A stretch of 10,000 nucleotides of DNA from Halisarca cf. caerulea (GCA_963170055.1 CAUJGJ010000327.1:440001-450000); one strand, 5' to 3'. Counted from the stretch's first letter, positions 1-8,667 are shown. Numbers and translations: made by a program. The notes: generated by a model not told the origin, from the letters alone.

Positions 1-383
1 AATGAGCTCTACTATATATATGGTTCAATTCGAACTGTGTGTTATTTTATGGCATTCTTTCCCTGACTCCCCTACCACCAACTGAATAATGGAAGCAAGG
101 ATGACCTACACTGGCCAGGACAATGTCATGCAGTAATTTCAATATTTAGTTTATTTGATTTGAGTGTGCAAGTGTGAATTTGCATGTGATACATATTGGA
201 GCTTTCATAATTACCAATGGCTATAGTATATAGTGCATGGCACAGTCTAAAAAGTTATTATACTTTTAATTATACTTACTACTATAATAATTAGTTTTCT
301 TAATAGTATTATACGTATTATGTATGTATCATTTTAATTAATATTATCATGGTATACAATAATCTATATTATTCTTTAATAAG
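1..383. other. AT-rich non-coding sequence, probably intron
   Basis: I see no supportable exon here. The downstream exon has no in-frame start codon, so this stretch is most likely an intron of the gene that continues at about 384. A pyrimidine-rich patch near 55-85 is not followed by a convincing acceptor and open frame. Confidence 0.4.
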
Positions 384-1157
384 CTTGCTCATGCATATCC
401 TCTCAATGATAGATCCTTATATCCTGATGATGTTTGGACCTCCTGTGGACTTCCCTCACCTGGACAGTGTCCGTCTCCTTCTTGTGAAACTACAACCAAA
501 CCAGTTAGTGAGGACTTTTGTGTCCCATGTCTGTCCATGTGGGTTATATACGTGATATGCACATGCAATGTATGTATATAAATACCATACAGTTAAAGCA
601 TAGACTTAGTTCTACTATATACGATATACATGATGTAATGCTGAGTCAATTAATTTCTCTATATATTGATTATTTAGGTGGAGTCTGAATTTCTTACAAA
701 GATTAAGGTCATTGACAGAGTATGGCCTTACGTTGATTCTGAGAAATTTATCGCAAACTTCCATTCTAGTTTGACTGTTCGTCCTCCTGGGTCTGGTCAG
801 TCATGGGCTGTTGTGTTTGACAGTGAACTGGAGAGCCGAAGAGAATTAAGCATTGTTAGTTTCCCAAATCTTCGACAAATCATCAGGGTACAACGTCAGT
901 GCAGTGGTACACACAAACTGGTAGTGGAGGACATTCCCCATGATGTGTACTTTTTCCAAGGTGGAAAGTTCTACAATTTTGGACCAGACTACATCTTTAC
1001 AGCTAAGGACAACTACATCTACTCCAGGTTTCGTGGACAGTTCATTCAACATGTGGACAGTGGTCTGGTGCTGAACTATGACTATGCATCCTCTGTGTTC
1101 CTGTCGCCTCTTCGTAAGAACACCTTCAGTCAGGCTTGGGTGTACCATGCTTTGTAA
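384..1157 (+). CDS. 3' part of a gene with a Cys-rich exon and a beta-trefoil-like exon; function unknown
   Basis: Two plus-strand exons are visible. The second, 678 to 1153 or 1157, follows a TTTAG acceptor and encodes about 158 residues, beginning VESEFLTKIKVIDRVWPYV. Its last third (GGKFYNF, then YIYSRFRGQFIQHVDSGLVL, then VFLSP and QAWVY) resembles one lobe of a ricin-type or AbfB-type beta-trefoil; that is a pattern match by eye only. The first exon, starting near 384 or 413, reads YPDDVWTSCGLPSPGQC and has five Cys, including SC, FC and VPC. Its donor could be at 543 (GTTATA), 552 (GTGATA) or 570 (GTATGT, best consensus). All three keep phase 0 into the second exon. No ATG opens the frame, so the 5' end lies outside the window. 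At the 3' end a TAA stop (1155-1157) overlaps a strong GTAAGT donor at 1154, so this may be the last exon or may splice further. The composition suggests an extracellular protein, but I cannot name the family. Confidence 0.6.
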
Positions 1158-1600
1158 GTACTGCACTCAGACTGGTTAGCAGTATATTAATCATAATATG
1201 CCCATGTATTAATTTTATGACTGTTTACTATAAAATATAGTTTAAAATTTTGAATAGTATAGTTGTGTTTGGGTTTTGCTATGATTGGTGTTTATTATAA
1301 TTGTACATGAAATGACAGATGCTTATTAAACTTGATGATAATATGATACTGATTAATATATAATTTTATAAGTATGTAATTGTCTGTATATAGATTGGTT
1401 GGTATATAGTACTCTTCGGGATAGCTTGGAGTCCGAAGAAATAGTTCAGATAAAATTGGGCAGCTGATATTTACACTCTAAAATGGAAAATCATTGATTA
1501 AGGGATGACATTGTGTTGTCAATAGTTATACCAAAGCTGCAGTAATTATTAATAGTTATCCCCTGATGGCGTAAGCATTGTACATCAAAAGATCCACTGT
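1158..1600. other. AT-rich non-coding sequence
   Basis: No open frame of note. There is a small hairpin at about 1413-1439 (TCTTCGG paired with CCGAAGA). Neither a clear AATAAA poly(A) signal nor a continuation exon for the upstream gene is seen here. Confidence 0.4.
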
Positions 1601-1650
1601 AGGGCAGTAAATTTGGTTACTGCCCTGGCAGAGCTGGTCAGGGCAGTAAT
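1601..1650. repeat. Inverted and direct GGGCAGTAA repeat (hairpin)
   Basis: AGGGCAGTAA (1601-1610) and TTACTGCCCT (1617-1626) form a perfect 10-bp stem with a 6-base loop. A third copy, AGGGCAGTAAT, follows at 1640-1650 in the direct orientation. It may be part of a decayed foldback element; no target duplication was identified. Confidence 0.6.
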
Positions 1651-2741
1651 CTACTATATAGCCGGAAAGGATGGCGGGAAGAAAATTTGGCTAATTGTGC
1701 CCAATTAAACATTGGCAGGTTTTATTTTGGTGATTGTCTTCTCAGGACACTATAATTCTATTCATGATCTATGAATAATCACATGCCTGAATCCATGGAT
1801 GGCTGCAGCAGCACGGATGCACTGTGCATGGCCTTGGGGAAAGCATGTGAAATAATGCTGTCTTGAAAGTCTTACAAGGAGATATATAAACTAGTTACTA
1901 CATGGCTTACTTGGGTAGCAACATATTTACAGACCTATAGCTCATCGTTTTGGTGCTTTGGGATGAGGTCAGTAAATCTGTTACTCCCCAAAGAGCAATG
2001 TGATAAGCGTATTTATGTTTCCTGATGATGTCATACATCAAAGGGACCGCCTGGGAGGTAAGTTAGTTACTCCCGGGTAGTAAGTTGGCCAAGCACCCAA
2101 GTGCCCACCGTATGATACCAATTCATTGCTATCACTTAGCAATGTCAATACAGGGAAAAGCACATAGTATGTGCATGGTATTTCTTCTTCCAAAATTCTA
2201 TATATATTCTAAATAATTAATCTTCATTCGATCTCTTATTATTATAACGGTGATTTACCTAATATATGCATGCATAGACAATTTGGAAGTTGGAATTTTG
2301 ACTTCTTTTGTACTTTTCCTTACTTTTCTGAGTGCCACTAAAATAGCCTATGGCTAACAGTTCCCCATGTGAAATACGATAACCTGACCTGATCTGAGAA
2401 GATTCATTCCATGATACATAGTGCACAAAAAGCCTCCGAATAGCAATAGTCAACCAGTAAAGAAAGGTATGACCCGGAAAAGCATGCAGGGGATGCTAAT
2501 TAATAAGCATAATCAGTGGTGAACAGTGCAACAAGGGTATAATTGTAGATTCTCTGATAAGTTTCTACCATGCAAACACATTAACCTGCCTGCACTTTCC
2601 TGAGGAATTTGGTAACTTAAAGGTATACATCATAATGATCATGCCGACTTTGAAGTTATTTGAAGAGAACAAAGTACTCTAACGGCTCATCCAAGATACC
2701 TTGGAATCACCCCTTGAATATGCCAGAGCATAAATTTGACG
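1651..2741. other. Intergenic or intronic sequence without a recognisable gene
   Basis: A good acceptor-like sequence (TGTCTTCTCAG, ending at 1745) is present but opens only a three-codon frame before a stop. A small hairpin lies at about 2053-2074 (GGGAGGTAA then TTACTCCC). Short GTAAGT- and TTACTCC-type words recur around 1968-2090 and resemble words in the transposon-like elements downstream. No open frame here looks coding. Confidence 0.4.
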
Positions 2742-2879
2742 ATAAGTAAACTATTATTTACTACATGCCTGCCACTCGAGAGTAATGCATTTACTGCTCT
2801 GTCACCCCTCGGGCACTTGGGTCTTGCATGCACAGATAATGTGGTACTCCCTTGCAGGCATGTAGAAAGTAGTACTTAT
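2742..2879. mobile_element. Small foldback (MITE-like) element
   Basis: A perfect 12-bp inverted repeat, CTACATGCCTGC (2761-2772) and GCAGGCATGTAG (2854-2865), lies inside longer imperfect arms. With gaps, the outward pairing continues as ATAAGT on the left and ACTTAT on the right, and inward as GAGTA with TACTC. The whole is about 138 bp with no coding capacity. I could not fix the ends or a target-site duplication, so the class is uncertain. It sits only 34 bp before the next element and shares ATAAGTA-type words with it. Confidence 0.5.
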
Positions 2880-2913
2880 TTTGTTAGACTATATGTGTGC
2901 GAATGTGCTATTA

Positions 2914-3544
2914 CAGTCAAACTCTGTTAGTAAGGCCACACAAAGTTAATAATATGTTTCTGGTCTTGGACATCTTTGAAAATTGACCAGGCCACCAGGG
3001 TTTTTATTTTTATTTTTTTTTCAATGTAGTCATTGAGAAAGGCATTCATGCAAATATATTCCTTATATCTGTGAACAGATGCTATTAATGCGCACAAGAA
3101 TGTTGAATTGAAACAAGTTTTAAGATGATACAAACTTATACAATACAATTAGATGGGGTGTGCATGTCTGTATGAACCAGACAACCACTAGTCTCACAAT
3201 AACACAATGGTTTCATGTGTTCATGCTGAACACACATGCTTTACTTGATAGATTACAATAATTTGGTCAGCGTTTGAACCGAGCGTGCTAACGGACTATT
3301 CTTTTAAAAAATATTCTTTTCTTTTATTACCAAAAAATATTGACCAGGAAGGGGACCAGAAACTTAAAATTAACTTTGCACAGCCTAAGTACCTGGGTTA
3401 GTAAGTACTCCTGGATAGTGAGTACTCATTGCTCTGTCCATACCTCATACAATACCATTGAAAGCACCTTGGAGAGTAAGTACCTCTGATAGTGAGTACT
3501 TATTTTTCCTTCCCTTGAGGGTACTTACTATCCAATTTCTACTG
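2914..3544. mobile_element. Non-autonomous pogo/Tigger-like DNA transposon (MITE), 631 bp
   Basis: The left end reads CAGTCAAACTCTGTTAGTAA. The reverse complement of the right end reads CAGTAGAAATTGGATAGTAA. Both start CAGT and agree at most of the first 20 positions. The element is flanked by TA on both sides (2912-2913 and 3545-3546), the usual target of Tc1/mariner/pogo transposons. From memory, the left end also looks like Tigger/pogo termini. A second, inner inverted match lies at 2933-2965 and 3354-3387 (GACCAGAAAC and TTAACTTTG words). No transposase frame is present, so it could move only with an enzyme made elsewhere. Confidence 0.6.
3396..3540. repeat. Tandem copies of a terminal-like motif inside the right end of the MITE
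   Basis: AGTAAGTACTCC...GGATAGTGAGTACT at 3400-3425 is repeated imperfectly at 3474-3500 (AGTAAGTACCTCTGATAGTGAGTACT in two pieces). A third, inverted copy occurs in the terminus at 3519-3533 (GGGTACTTACTATCC). The extra copies explain why the inner inverted match lies much farther from the right end than from the left. Confidence 0.5.
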
Positions 3545-3856
3545 TATATATGCATGTAAATAAATCACAATATAAAATATGTTCAAGTTTTATTGTTTGC
3601 TCTTAATTATGCAGGAACATGGAGAGATGGATCTAGTTCTTTATGAAAACTAGTTCTTTATGAACACTGAGAACATATCATGTAGTGAATTAGTATAAGG
3701 AATTTCATTAAGGCTATTACGATGGAGTTATATCATGAATATGATTAAGCAATAAATATTAATGTTCACTAATACTAGATTATAGTTTCTTAGAATCAAA
3801 GTCAATGATTGTCATATGCATAATATAATTATTTTTCACAGACAGGTGCGACACTA

Positions 3857-3860
<4 letters not shown>
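3545..3860. other. AT-rich sequence without a recognisable gene
   Basis: Contains a short direct repeat, ACTAGTTCTTTATGA-like, at about 3632-3664. No coding signal seen on either strand. Confidence 0.4.

Positions 3861-3899
<39 letters not shown>
3861..3899. repeat. (AT)n microsatellite
   Basis: An uninterrupted alternating AT run of 39 bases. Confidence 0.95.
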
Positions 3900-3903
<4 letters not shown>

Positions 3904-4026
3904 AACTTGTTTACAACGACATCCTTGGTGCCACAGGCTATAGAGGGGTATAGGGCTAGACAAAAGAGTTTAGTTGGACCAGCTGTGTATATTATATTAT
4001 GGTTGGACTGAGTGCACATTAATATT

Positions 4027-4105
4027 AGTCCCGCGTAGCCAGACCCATGCTCGCCGTGACTGATGTCACCGGTCACGGCAAACATGGGTCTGGCTACGCA
4101 GGACT
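4027..4105. mobile_element. 79-bp near-perfect palindromic element (foldback/MITE-like)
   Basis: The left arm 4027-4060 (AGTCCCGCGTAGCCAGACCC...) and right arm 4072-4105 (...GGGTCTGGCTACGCAGGACT) pair over 34 positions with three mismatches, around an 11-base centre at 4061-4071. All three mismatches are C/T differences between the arms. The element is clearly richer in G+C than its surroundings. No open frame and no clear target duplication were found. It is most likely a tiny foldback transposon present in many copies; a structured RNA is an alternative. Confidence 0.65.
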
Positions 4106-4608
4106 ACATGCATATTACACATTGCAAATTTCTACATATCCCACAGCATATAGCATGGGATGCAGGAATTTGCAGTACAAGGTGTGGGCAGGGGAGGCGG
4201 GAAGAGGAGGGATAACCTATTCCATAATATATTATACAAAATAAAACTTTCCTAAAATGCACGTTTACACTGTGAAAATTATAAACAAGTACAATATGGC
4301 TCCTTGTGTACCTGTCCATGTCTCTCCTCATGAAATGTGTCAGATGAACCATTTGTATATGTATCAAGGTCTATAGATTGTATGCACCTTATTAGTGGGG
4401 ATTCACAGAAGAGGGTTAGACAATTGCATGAGGTGTGATTGAAAACGGTACATGATAAGGATTCATCAATCGAGGGTGTACGTATGCTTCAATCCTACAT
4501 TTTAATATCAAATCAATGTACTATCAAGATAGGTAATTACATATTCATGCGACTATCTATGCAGCCTTAATTCAAAGTATATCGTATTGAAATTCATGCA
4601 CTTGAGAA
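4106..4608. other. Intergenic sequence without a recognisable gene
   Basis: Contains a short G/A-rich patch around 4180-4210. No exon with credible splice sites is visible on either strand. Confidence 0.4.
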
Positions 4609-4790
4609 ACACACACACAATGCATGTATGCATGCACGCATGCATACACACGCAGGCATACACATACCCACACACGCATGCACGCACGCACGCATGTACG
4701 CATGCACGTACACACACACACACACACACGTACACACACACACACACACACACACGCACTGCAAACACACACACATACACATGCACACCA
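4609..4790. repeat. Compound (CA)n microsatellite with GCATGCA and CACG interruptions
   Basis: CA dinucleotides run through the region, interrupted by GCATG, GCACG and CACGTA units, with the purest CA tracts at about 4710-4756. All open frames over it are His/Thr or Val/Cys repeats and are artefacts of the array. Confidence 0.9.
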
Positions 4791-5201
4791 TTCCATCCCA
4801 TGCTGCTTGCACTCCATCTGTGGAGTAGTACACTGTTTAAAATTTTGAGTAATTTTCACTCCAAATAGCGGGTGAAGGTGTTGAGACCATGGGCACCCCA
4901 TTTTAGGAGTAATAATCCTCTCACTCCTCTTTAGAGGTGACCTTTACTCCCAATAACCAGCAACATTGCCACTTTTTGTGGTGTCCTTTAGTACCTAGTC
5001 ATTCTAAATATAACTGCAGTTGCTTGTGGTGCCATTCCAATCTATATATGACATAGTATATAATATATATCCACTGCTATATGCAATTGTTGCATACCAT
5101 ATATAACATCAAATGTCACTGTATTAAGTTTGATGATCAGCCAAATCTTCAAACTATTAACCAAAAATTACAAGAGTGGGTTACAGTAAACAGAATTGTA
5201 G
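4791..5201. other. 3' flank of the minus-strand gene; possible decayed foldback at about 4845-4950
   Basis: GAGTAATTTTCACTCC (about 4846-4861) and, inverted, GGTGACCTTTACTCC (about 4936-4950) form a weak inverted pair, with further ACTCC/GGAGT words between them. This may be an old foldback element. No coding signal is seen. I found no clear poly(A) signal for the minus-strand gene that ends at 5202. Confidence 0.35.
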
Positions 5202-5813
5202 CTATAGTTTTAATAAAGCAATAAGCTTTTGGAGTCCCTGTTTACGCCCCAACTTTGTTTTCAAAAATATATGCTCTAAAAATTGATAAAAAGATTGAGC
5301 CCTATGTTCATAAGTAAGGTTGAACACAAAATAGGCGGCAAATAAGACCGGAATGGCTTCCATCTGTGTTTCCTCAAGGTAACAAAAATCTTCTTTTCCA
5401 TCGCAAGATGGACTGAAGAAATACCATCTCCCAATCCAACATGCCAATAGTGATGGCTGGCTGCTATTGGACCCAGCTGCAGCTGCTGCAATGTCTGTGT
5501 TTCCCTGCAATAGGATAATGAAACCACTTAAAACAGCATGCAGATATTGATATGAATAAAACAATTATTAGTTAAATGATCTTCAAGTATAAACTGGTAT
5601 AATTGATAATTATACATATATTACTAGCAATATATACGTAATTTTATGCAAGTGAACACACAATGTAATTGTTTAATTCCCTACTTTCCTTAGCCGAAGA
5701 CTATAGGAGAGCACTTACAGTGACTATCCTGACAATCCTGGAATGGTCCTTCTTGGTCCAAGGATTGTGCAAGAGGTGACAGAGGATGATGGCTGCCAGG
5801 AGAGAGTCAGCAC
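5202..5813 (-). CDS. Last two exons of an uncharacterised metazoan protein
   Basis: The exons are 5813-5719 and 5504-5202 on the minus strand. The 214-base intron runs from GTAAGT to TTGCAG, and the upstream exon starts after TTTCACAG. The first exon is open in one frame only (ADSLLAAIILCHLLHNPW...IVRIVT) and ends in phase 0. The second starts in phase 0 with GNTDIAAAAAGSNSS and runs 100 residues to a TAG stop. The match of phase, donor and acceptor makes the model solid. Visible features are a small Ala run, an aromatic patch (CWIGRWYFF), an acidic stretch, then a hydrophobic helix AIPVLFAAYFVFNLTYEHRA with FYQFLEHIFL, and a basic tail. From memory, that last block resembles the end of orphan animal proteins often labelled SAMD3-like in fish and other aquatic animals; no function is known to me. 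The 5' part of the gene was not found. Confidence 0.7.
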
Positions 5814-5930
5814 CTGTGAAAATAAACAGTCCAGGCAATATAACGTGTAGATCTATTGCATTAACTAAAATAACACAAATTCAGATAGCAAATTCAATAG
5901 AACATTATTGCATTTGATACAGACAGTGTC

Positions 5931-6020
5931 TGACACACACACACAGACAGACAGTGTGCTTGTGTGAGTGCGTGCCTGCCTGCGTGTGTGTGTCTGTGTA
6001 TTTGTTTGTGTGTGTATGCG

Positions 6021-6069
<49 letters not shown>

Positions 6070-6120
6070 ACACACACACACATACACATGATGTACACAT
6101 GCACACATGTACAAGTGTGG
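5931..6120. repeat. TG-then-CA compound microsatellite with palindromic centre
   Basis: After a short CA tract (5933-5944), a TG-rich half (about 5954-6017) switches to a CA-rich half (about 6023-6108). At the switch, GTGTGTGTA (6008-6016) and TACACACAC (6023-6031) flank TGCGCG. Alternating purine-pyrimidine DNA of this kind can adopt Z-DNA, and the symmetry allows a hairpin. Overlapping open frames are repeat artefacts. Confidence 0.9.
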
Positions 6121-6585
6121 TGTATAATTACTTCTAAGTAAGATATCAATTAATCCTGGGAATCCACCTTGTAGCCAATTACCTGTAGGGATTAAGTAGG
6201 GTTTCTGCACTCAATACCTACAGCCACTGGATTGCTGTATGTACATACATATGTATGTATATACATGCAAAAGAACTAATCCAAATAATGCAAACACGCA
6301 GCAACAAAGGGGGCAGGAAATATGTGTAATATATAAGTATTGTGTATACATGCAGCTAGTGGAGAATCCACATAAAGGACATATGTGCATATGTACTTGG
6401 GACATGCAATAATTCATCCACATATATACTTTGTCCTTTGCCCGGGATAGTCCTCTATTGAATGCAATGCTATTATGACAGAGAAAAACGCATCGTATTC
6501 TGATACAAGAAGCTATTATGTATGTCCTCAAAGATTGTAGGGAGGCATATTCTGCATCACTTCAATATTATATTATCATATTTTA
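6121..6585. other. AT-rich sequence without a supported gene
   Basis: Holds a short TATG/CATA palindromic patch at about 6238-6266, including the perfect palindrome CATACATATGTATG. A 106-codon minus-strand open frame (6211-6531) lacks splice or composition support. A possible 51-base minus-strand exon at 6132-6182 is weak. Confidence 0.35.
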
Positions 6586-6624
6586 TACGTATATATACAC
6601 ACACACACATATTATACACACACA
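6586..6624. repeat. Short TA/CA microsatellite
   Basis: TACGTATATATA runs into CACACACACA, then a second short ACACACACA tract. Confidence 0.8.
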
Positions 6625-7382
6625 AGCACCCATGCATGGAGCACTACAGGCATTAGATGTAATTGGAGAAGCCACACTTGCATGGTTTAATTGTTTTGAC
6701 TAATTACAGCTTAACATCTAACGGGTAGTTCATTTTGTGAGCCCCTGTTGTGCAATTTAAATTTTAATTACTGCTCTGTATTAATATTGCTTGAAGCTAA
6801 TGAAGTTCTGCTACAGTAGGATCATTAGACGTCTGGTACACATGACATATTTGTATGGTAATAGTCTAGCAAGGTAGACAATTGATTACAGGAAGTGGTG
6901 CAAGCTTTACCCCAGGGGCCTATAGTAGGGACATCATTGTTATGGTGCTACAGTAACAGTATTCATTACATTAATTTTAATGAGCACATTTGGGATTAAA
7001 CTATACTTGGCAGAGTAACTCTACACACCTCCATTATATGCGGCAAATGAGCGTGTACAGAGTGCAATGATCACATATGAAGAGTGCAGTAAGCACACGA
7101 TGTCAATATTACTCAAGCCCATGCACTACCTCCTTACCTGTTAAACCGAAAATGAAATTCAAATTATTATAATTATGTATTATAAATTACTAACGAATGA
7201 TCAAATACTTGAAAGAGAAAATCCTAATAAAATAAAAACACATGCTACAGTCAAATAGATAGTATTGTAAATATGAGCAGATCGATTGAGGATAGACATA
7301 GCATTTCCCCGCTGGATCACCACTGACAATTGTTGAACCAGGAATCGATATGAAAGTGGCTTGCCTGTTATCAGATGAAGTC
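6625..7382. other. Intergenic or intronic sequence without a recognisable gene
   Basis: The word GCTACAGTA occurs twice (about 6811 and 6947). On the minus strand, CAG followed by GTAAGG near 7140 could be read as a donor or as an acceptor after a pyrimidine tract, but no convincing exon lies on either side. The 7190-7382 part may be more of the decayed retroelement, but I could not recognise it. Confidence 0.35.
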
Positions 7383-7702
7383 TCATGCAGAGGTGACAAA
7401 GGCATGGTGAAGTAGCACCAGGGCATCATGCATTGTGAAATGGGCAAGCCTGTCTGCCATGATTTGGAGATCCCTGCATTTCTTGGAGATTTTAAGGTCA
7501 ATGGACTGAAGTCTCCCTATTGGAGCACCATAAGAGTGGACTGGAACAAAATCTGGAAAATCCTTCAGTACAAATCATTCGCTGGGGATAGTAGCAATCA
7601 ATTCAGATTTGATGTGTCCAACTAAAGACCTAAATGGGCTGCATCATTCTTGATAAGGCTGATATTGTTAAGGACTACCTGGGACACACCATCATTAAAT
7701 AT
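7383..7702 (-). pseudogene. Broken reverse-transcriptase fragment (LINE-like retroelement)
   Basis: Read on the minus strand, the pieces appear in the order expected of the C-terminal half of a retroelement reverse transcriptase. IFNDG stands where the catalytic YxDDG box should be, then VVLNNISLIKNDAAHLGL, then a KSELIA block, then YGAPIG (usual form LLGAPIG), then MADRL and MHDALVLLHHAF (usual form DALxLLRHSF). The usual forms are from memory of this RT type. It is dead: a TAG stop at 7622-7624, a frame change between about 7622 and 7608, TGA at 7575-7577 and TGA at 7383-7385. The YxDD position itself reads FND, which lacks an aspartate. The 5' side ends in the TA microsatellite at 7729-7758, and no finger or endonuclease region is seen. 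The opposite-strand 65-codon open frame is a shadow. Confidence 0.65.
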
Positions 7703-7723
7703 TATACAATATAATATATTATA

Positions 7724-7728
<5 letters not shown>

Positions 7729-7758
<30 letters not shown>
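7729..7758. repeat. (TA)n microsatellite
   Basis: Fifteen uninterrupted TA units, just beyond the point where the reverse-transcriptase similarity stops. Confidence 0.95.
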
Positions 7759-7759
<1 letters not shown>

Positions 7760-8145
7760 GGTGTAGTCCGTAGAATTCAAATCTCTGGGAGAGGTACTAA
7801 AAGTTCGAATTAGCAGGAATTTTGAATTATGCATATCCATATGTTGTAAGGCATGTATGTAACAATACAATGAATCTCACATTAATTCGACAACAAAATA
7901 ACTTGTAAATCCTTAACCACCCGATAGATTAAAATCAAATTCACATCGATTTGAAGGGATTGTTATCCAGATTGATTGTACAAGATCAAAATGAATGGTG
8001 CCGATAAACCTGCCCGATATATGGGAATTACTGCAGTTTCTATTGTTAGAACTTCTCTTTTCTATTTCTTTTGAAACATAGGTAAAGTAAATCTTCGGAA
8101 TCTTCCTAATCTGCAGCGATAGCCAGCAATCTGGAACGTGTTCTT
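7759..8145. other. Sequence of unknown nature; minus-strand open frame without recognised similarity
   Basis: A minus-strand frame stays open from 8164 to 7913 for about 84 codons, but it has no ATG near its start, no recognised motif and unremarkable composition. I do not call it a gene. Confidence 0.3.
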
Positions 8146-8157
8146 GCCGCCATCTTG
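8146..8157 (-). promoter_or_regulatory. YY1-like CAAGATGGCGGC motif, possible minus-strand gene start
   Basis: CAAGATGGCGGC on the minus strand matches the YY1 core that in many animal genes sits at the transcription or translation start. The ATG inside it (8153-8151) opens only a 15-codon frame, MAARTRSRLLAIAAD, before a stop, and no good donor lies in it. It could mark a 5' exon, a short upstream frame, or chance. Confidence 0.25.
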
Positions 8158-8200
8158 CTGTCAATCAAAAAAAATGAAAAATATAGATAAAAGTATAGGT

Positions 8201-8238
<38 letters not shown>

Positions 8239-8295
8239 ACACACACACACACACACATACACACACACATACACACACACACACACACACACGCA

Positions 8296-8330
<35 letters not shown>
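8201..8330. repeat. (CA)n microsatellite, 130 bp
   Basis: Nearly pure AC repeats with a few CG and TA interruptions, followed by a short TA tract. Long His/Thr and Val/Cys frames over it are artefacts. Confidence 0.95.
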
Positions 8331-8338
<8 letters not shown>

Positions 8339-8661
8339 GTAATATAGTATATGTATATTATATTTATAATATATACATGTACACACATATGTATTAATAT
8401 TCATTTTGAATAGACACACACTATACATACAATGTCTTGCAATGTACATGTGCCAATATAAGGATATAAGCCTAACATTTACAATAATTATAATATACTA
8501 TGTCTGTATCAAAGTGGCATATTTTTCTGATAACATTGCAATAGGTTGTGCAATTGCATGGTCACATGATTTCTGCACCTCCACTTCTTCTTTAATCATT
8601 ACGGTAAATTTTATTTCAATTATTACCTACAGTAAAATTAATTGTATTTCCTTTCAGTGGC
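8331..8661. other. AT-rich 5' flank of the plus-strand gene
   Basis: No coding signal. An acceptor-like pyrimidine tract ending in AG (TTTCCTTTCAG, ending at 8657) could precede a 5' untranslated exon. Confidence 0.35.
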
Positions 8662-8667
8662 TATAAA
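8662..8667 (+). promoter_or_regulatory. Possible TATA box
   Basis: TATAAA lies 77 bases before the ATG at 8744, which would place transcription start near 8690-8700. The surrounding DNA is AT-rich, so chance is quite possible. Confidence 0.3.

Noticed and set aside
846..1166. 106-codon minus-strand frame
   Set aside because: Lies opposite the long plus-strand exon, which has better splice sites and protein-like sequence.
1746..1755. Two-codon terminal exon after the acceptor at 1745
   Set aside because: Acceptor looks good, but so short an exon cannot be supported from sequence alone.
4027..4105. tRNA or structured RNA gene
   Set aside because: It is a simple two-arm palindrome with no cloverleaf or A/B box pattern.
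4553..4901. Several overlapping open frames on both strands rich in Cys/Val or His/Thr
   Set aside because: They are translations of the CA microsatellite in all frames, with no splice sites or start context.
5276..5527. 83-codon minus-strand frame in a second frame of the 5202-5504 exon
   Set aside because: Would need no splicing, but it breaks the phase match with the upstream exon and lacks protein-like features.
6132..6182. Possible 51-base minus-strand exon (NWLQGGFPGLIDILLR) upstream of the 5719-5813 exon
   Set aside because: The phases fit at both ends, but the GTAATT donor is weak, the exon is tiny and the join has no support from known proteins.
5865..6210. Cys/Val-rich minus-strand frames
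   Set aside because: Artefacts of the TG/CA array.
7428..7625. Plus-strand 65-codon frame
   Set aside because: Opposite the reverse-transcriptase relic, whose block order is the better explanation.
8106..8449. His/Thr and Cys/Val frames over the CA repeat
   Set aside because: Artefacts of the repeat; the frames exist only because the repeat lacks stops.
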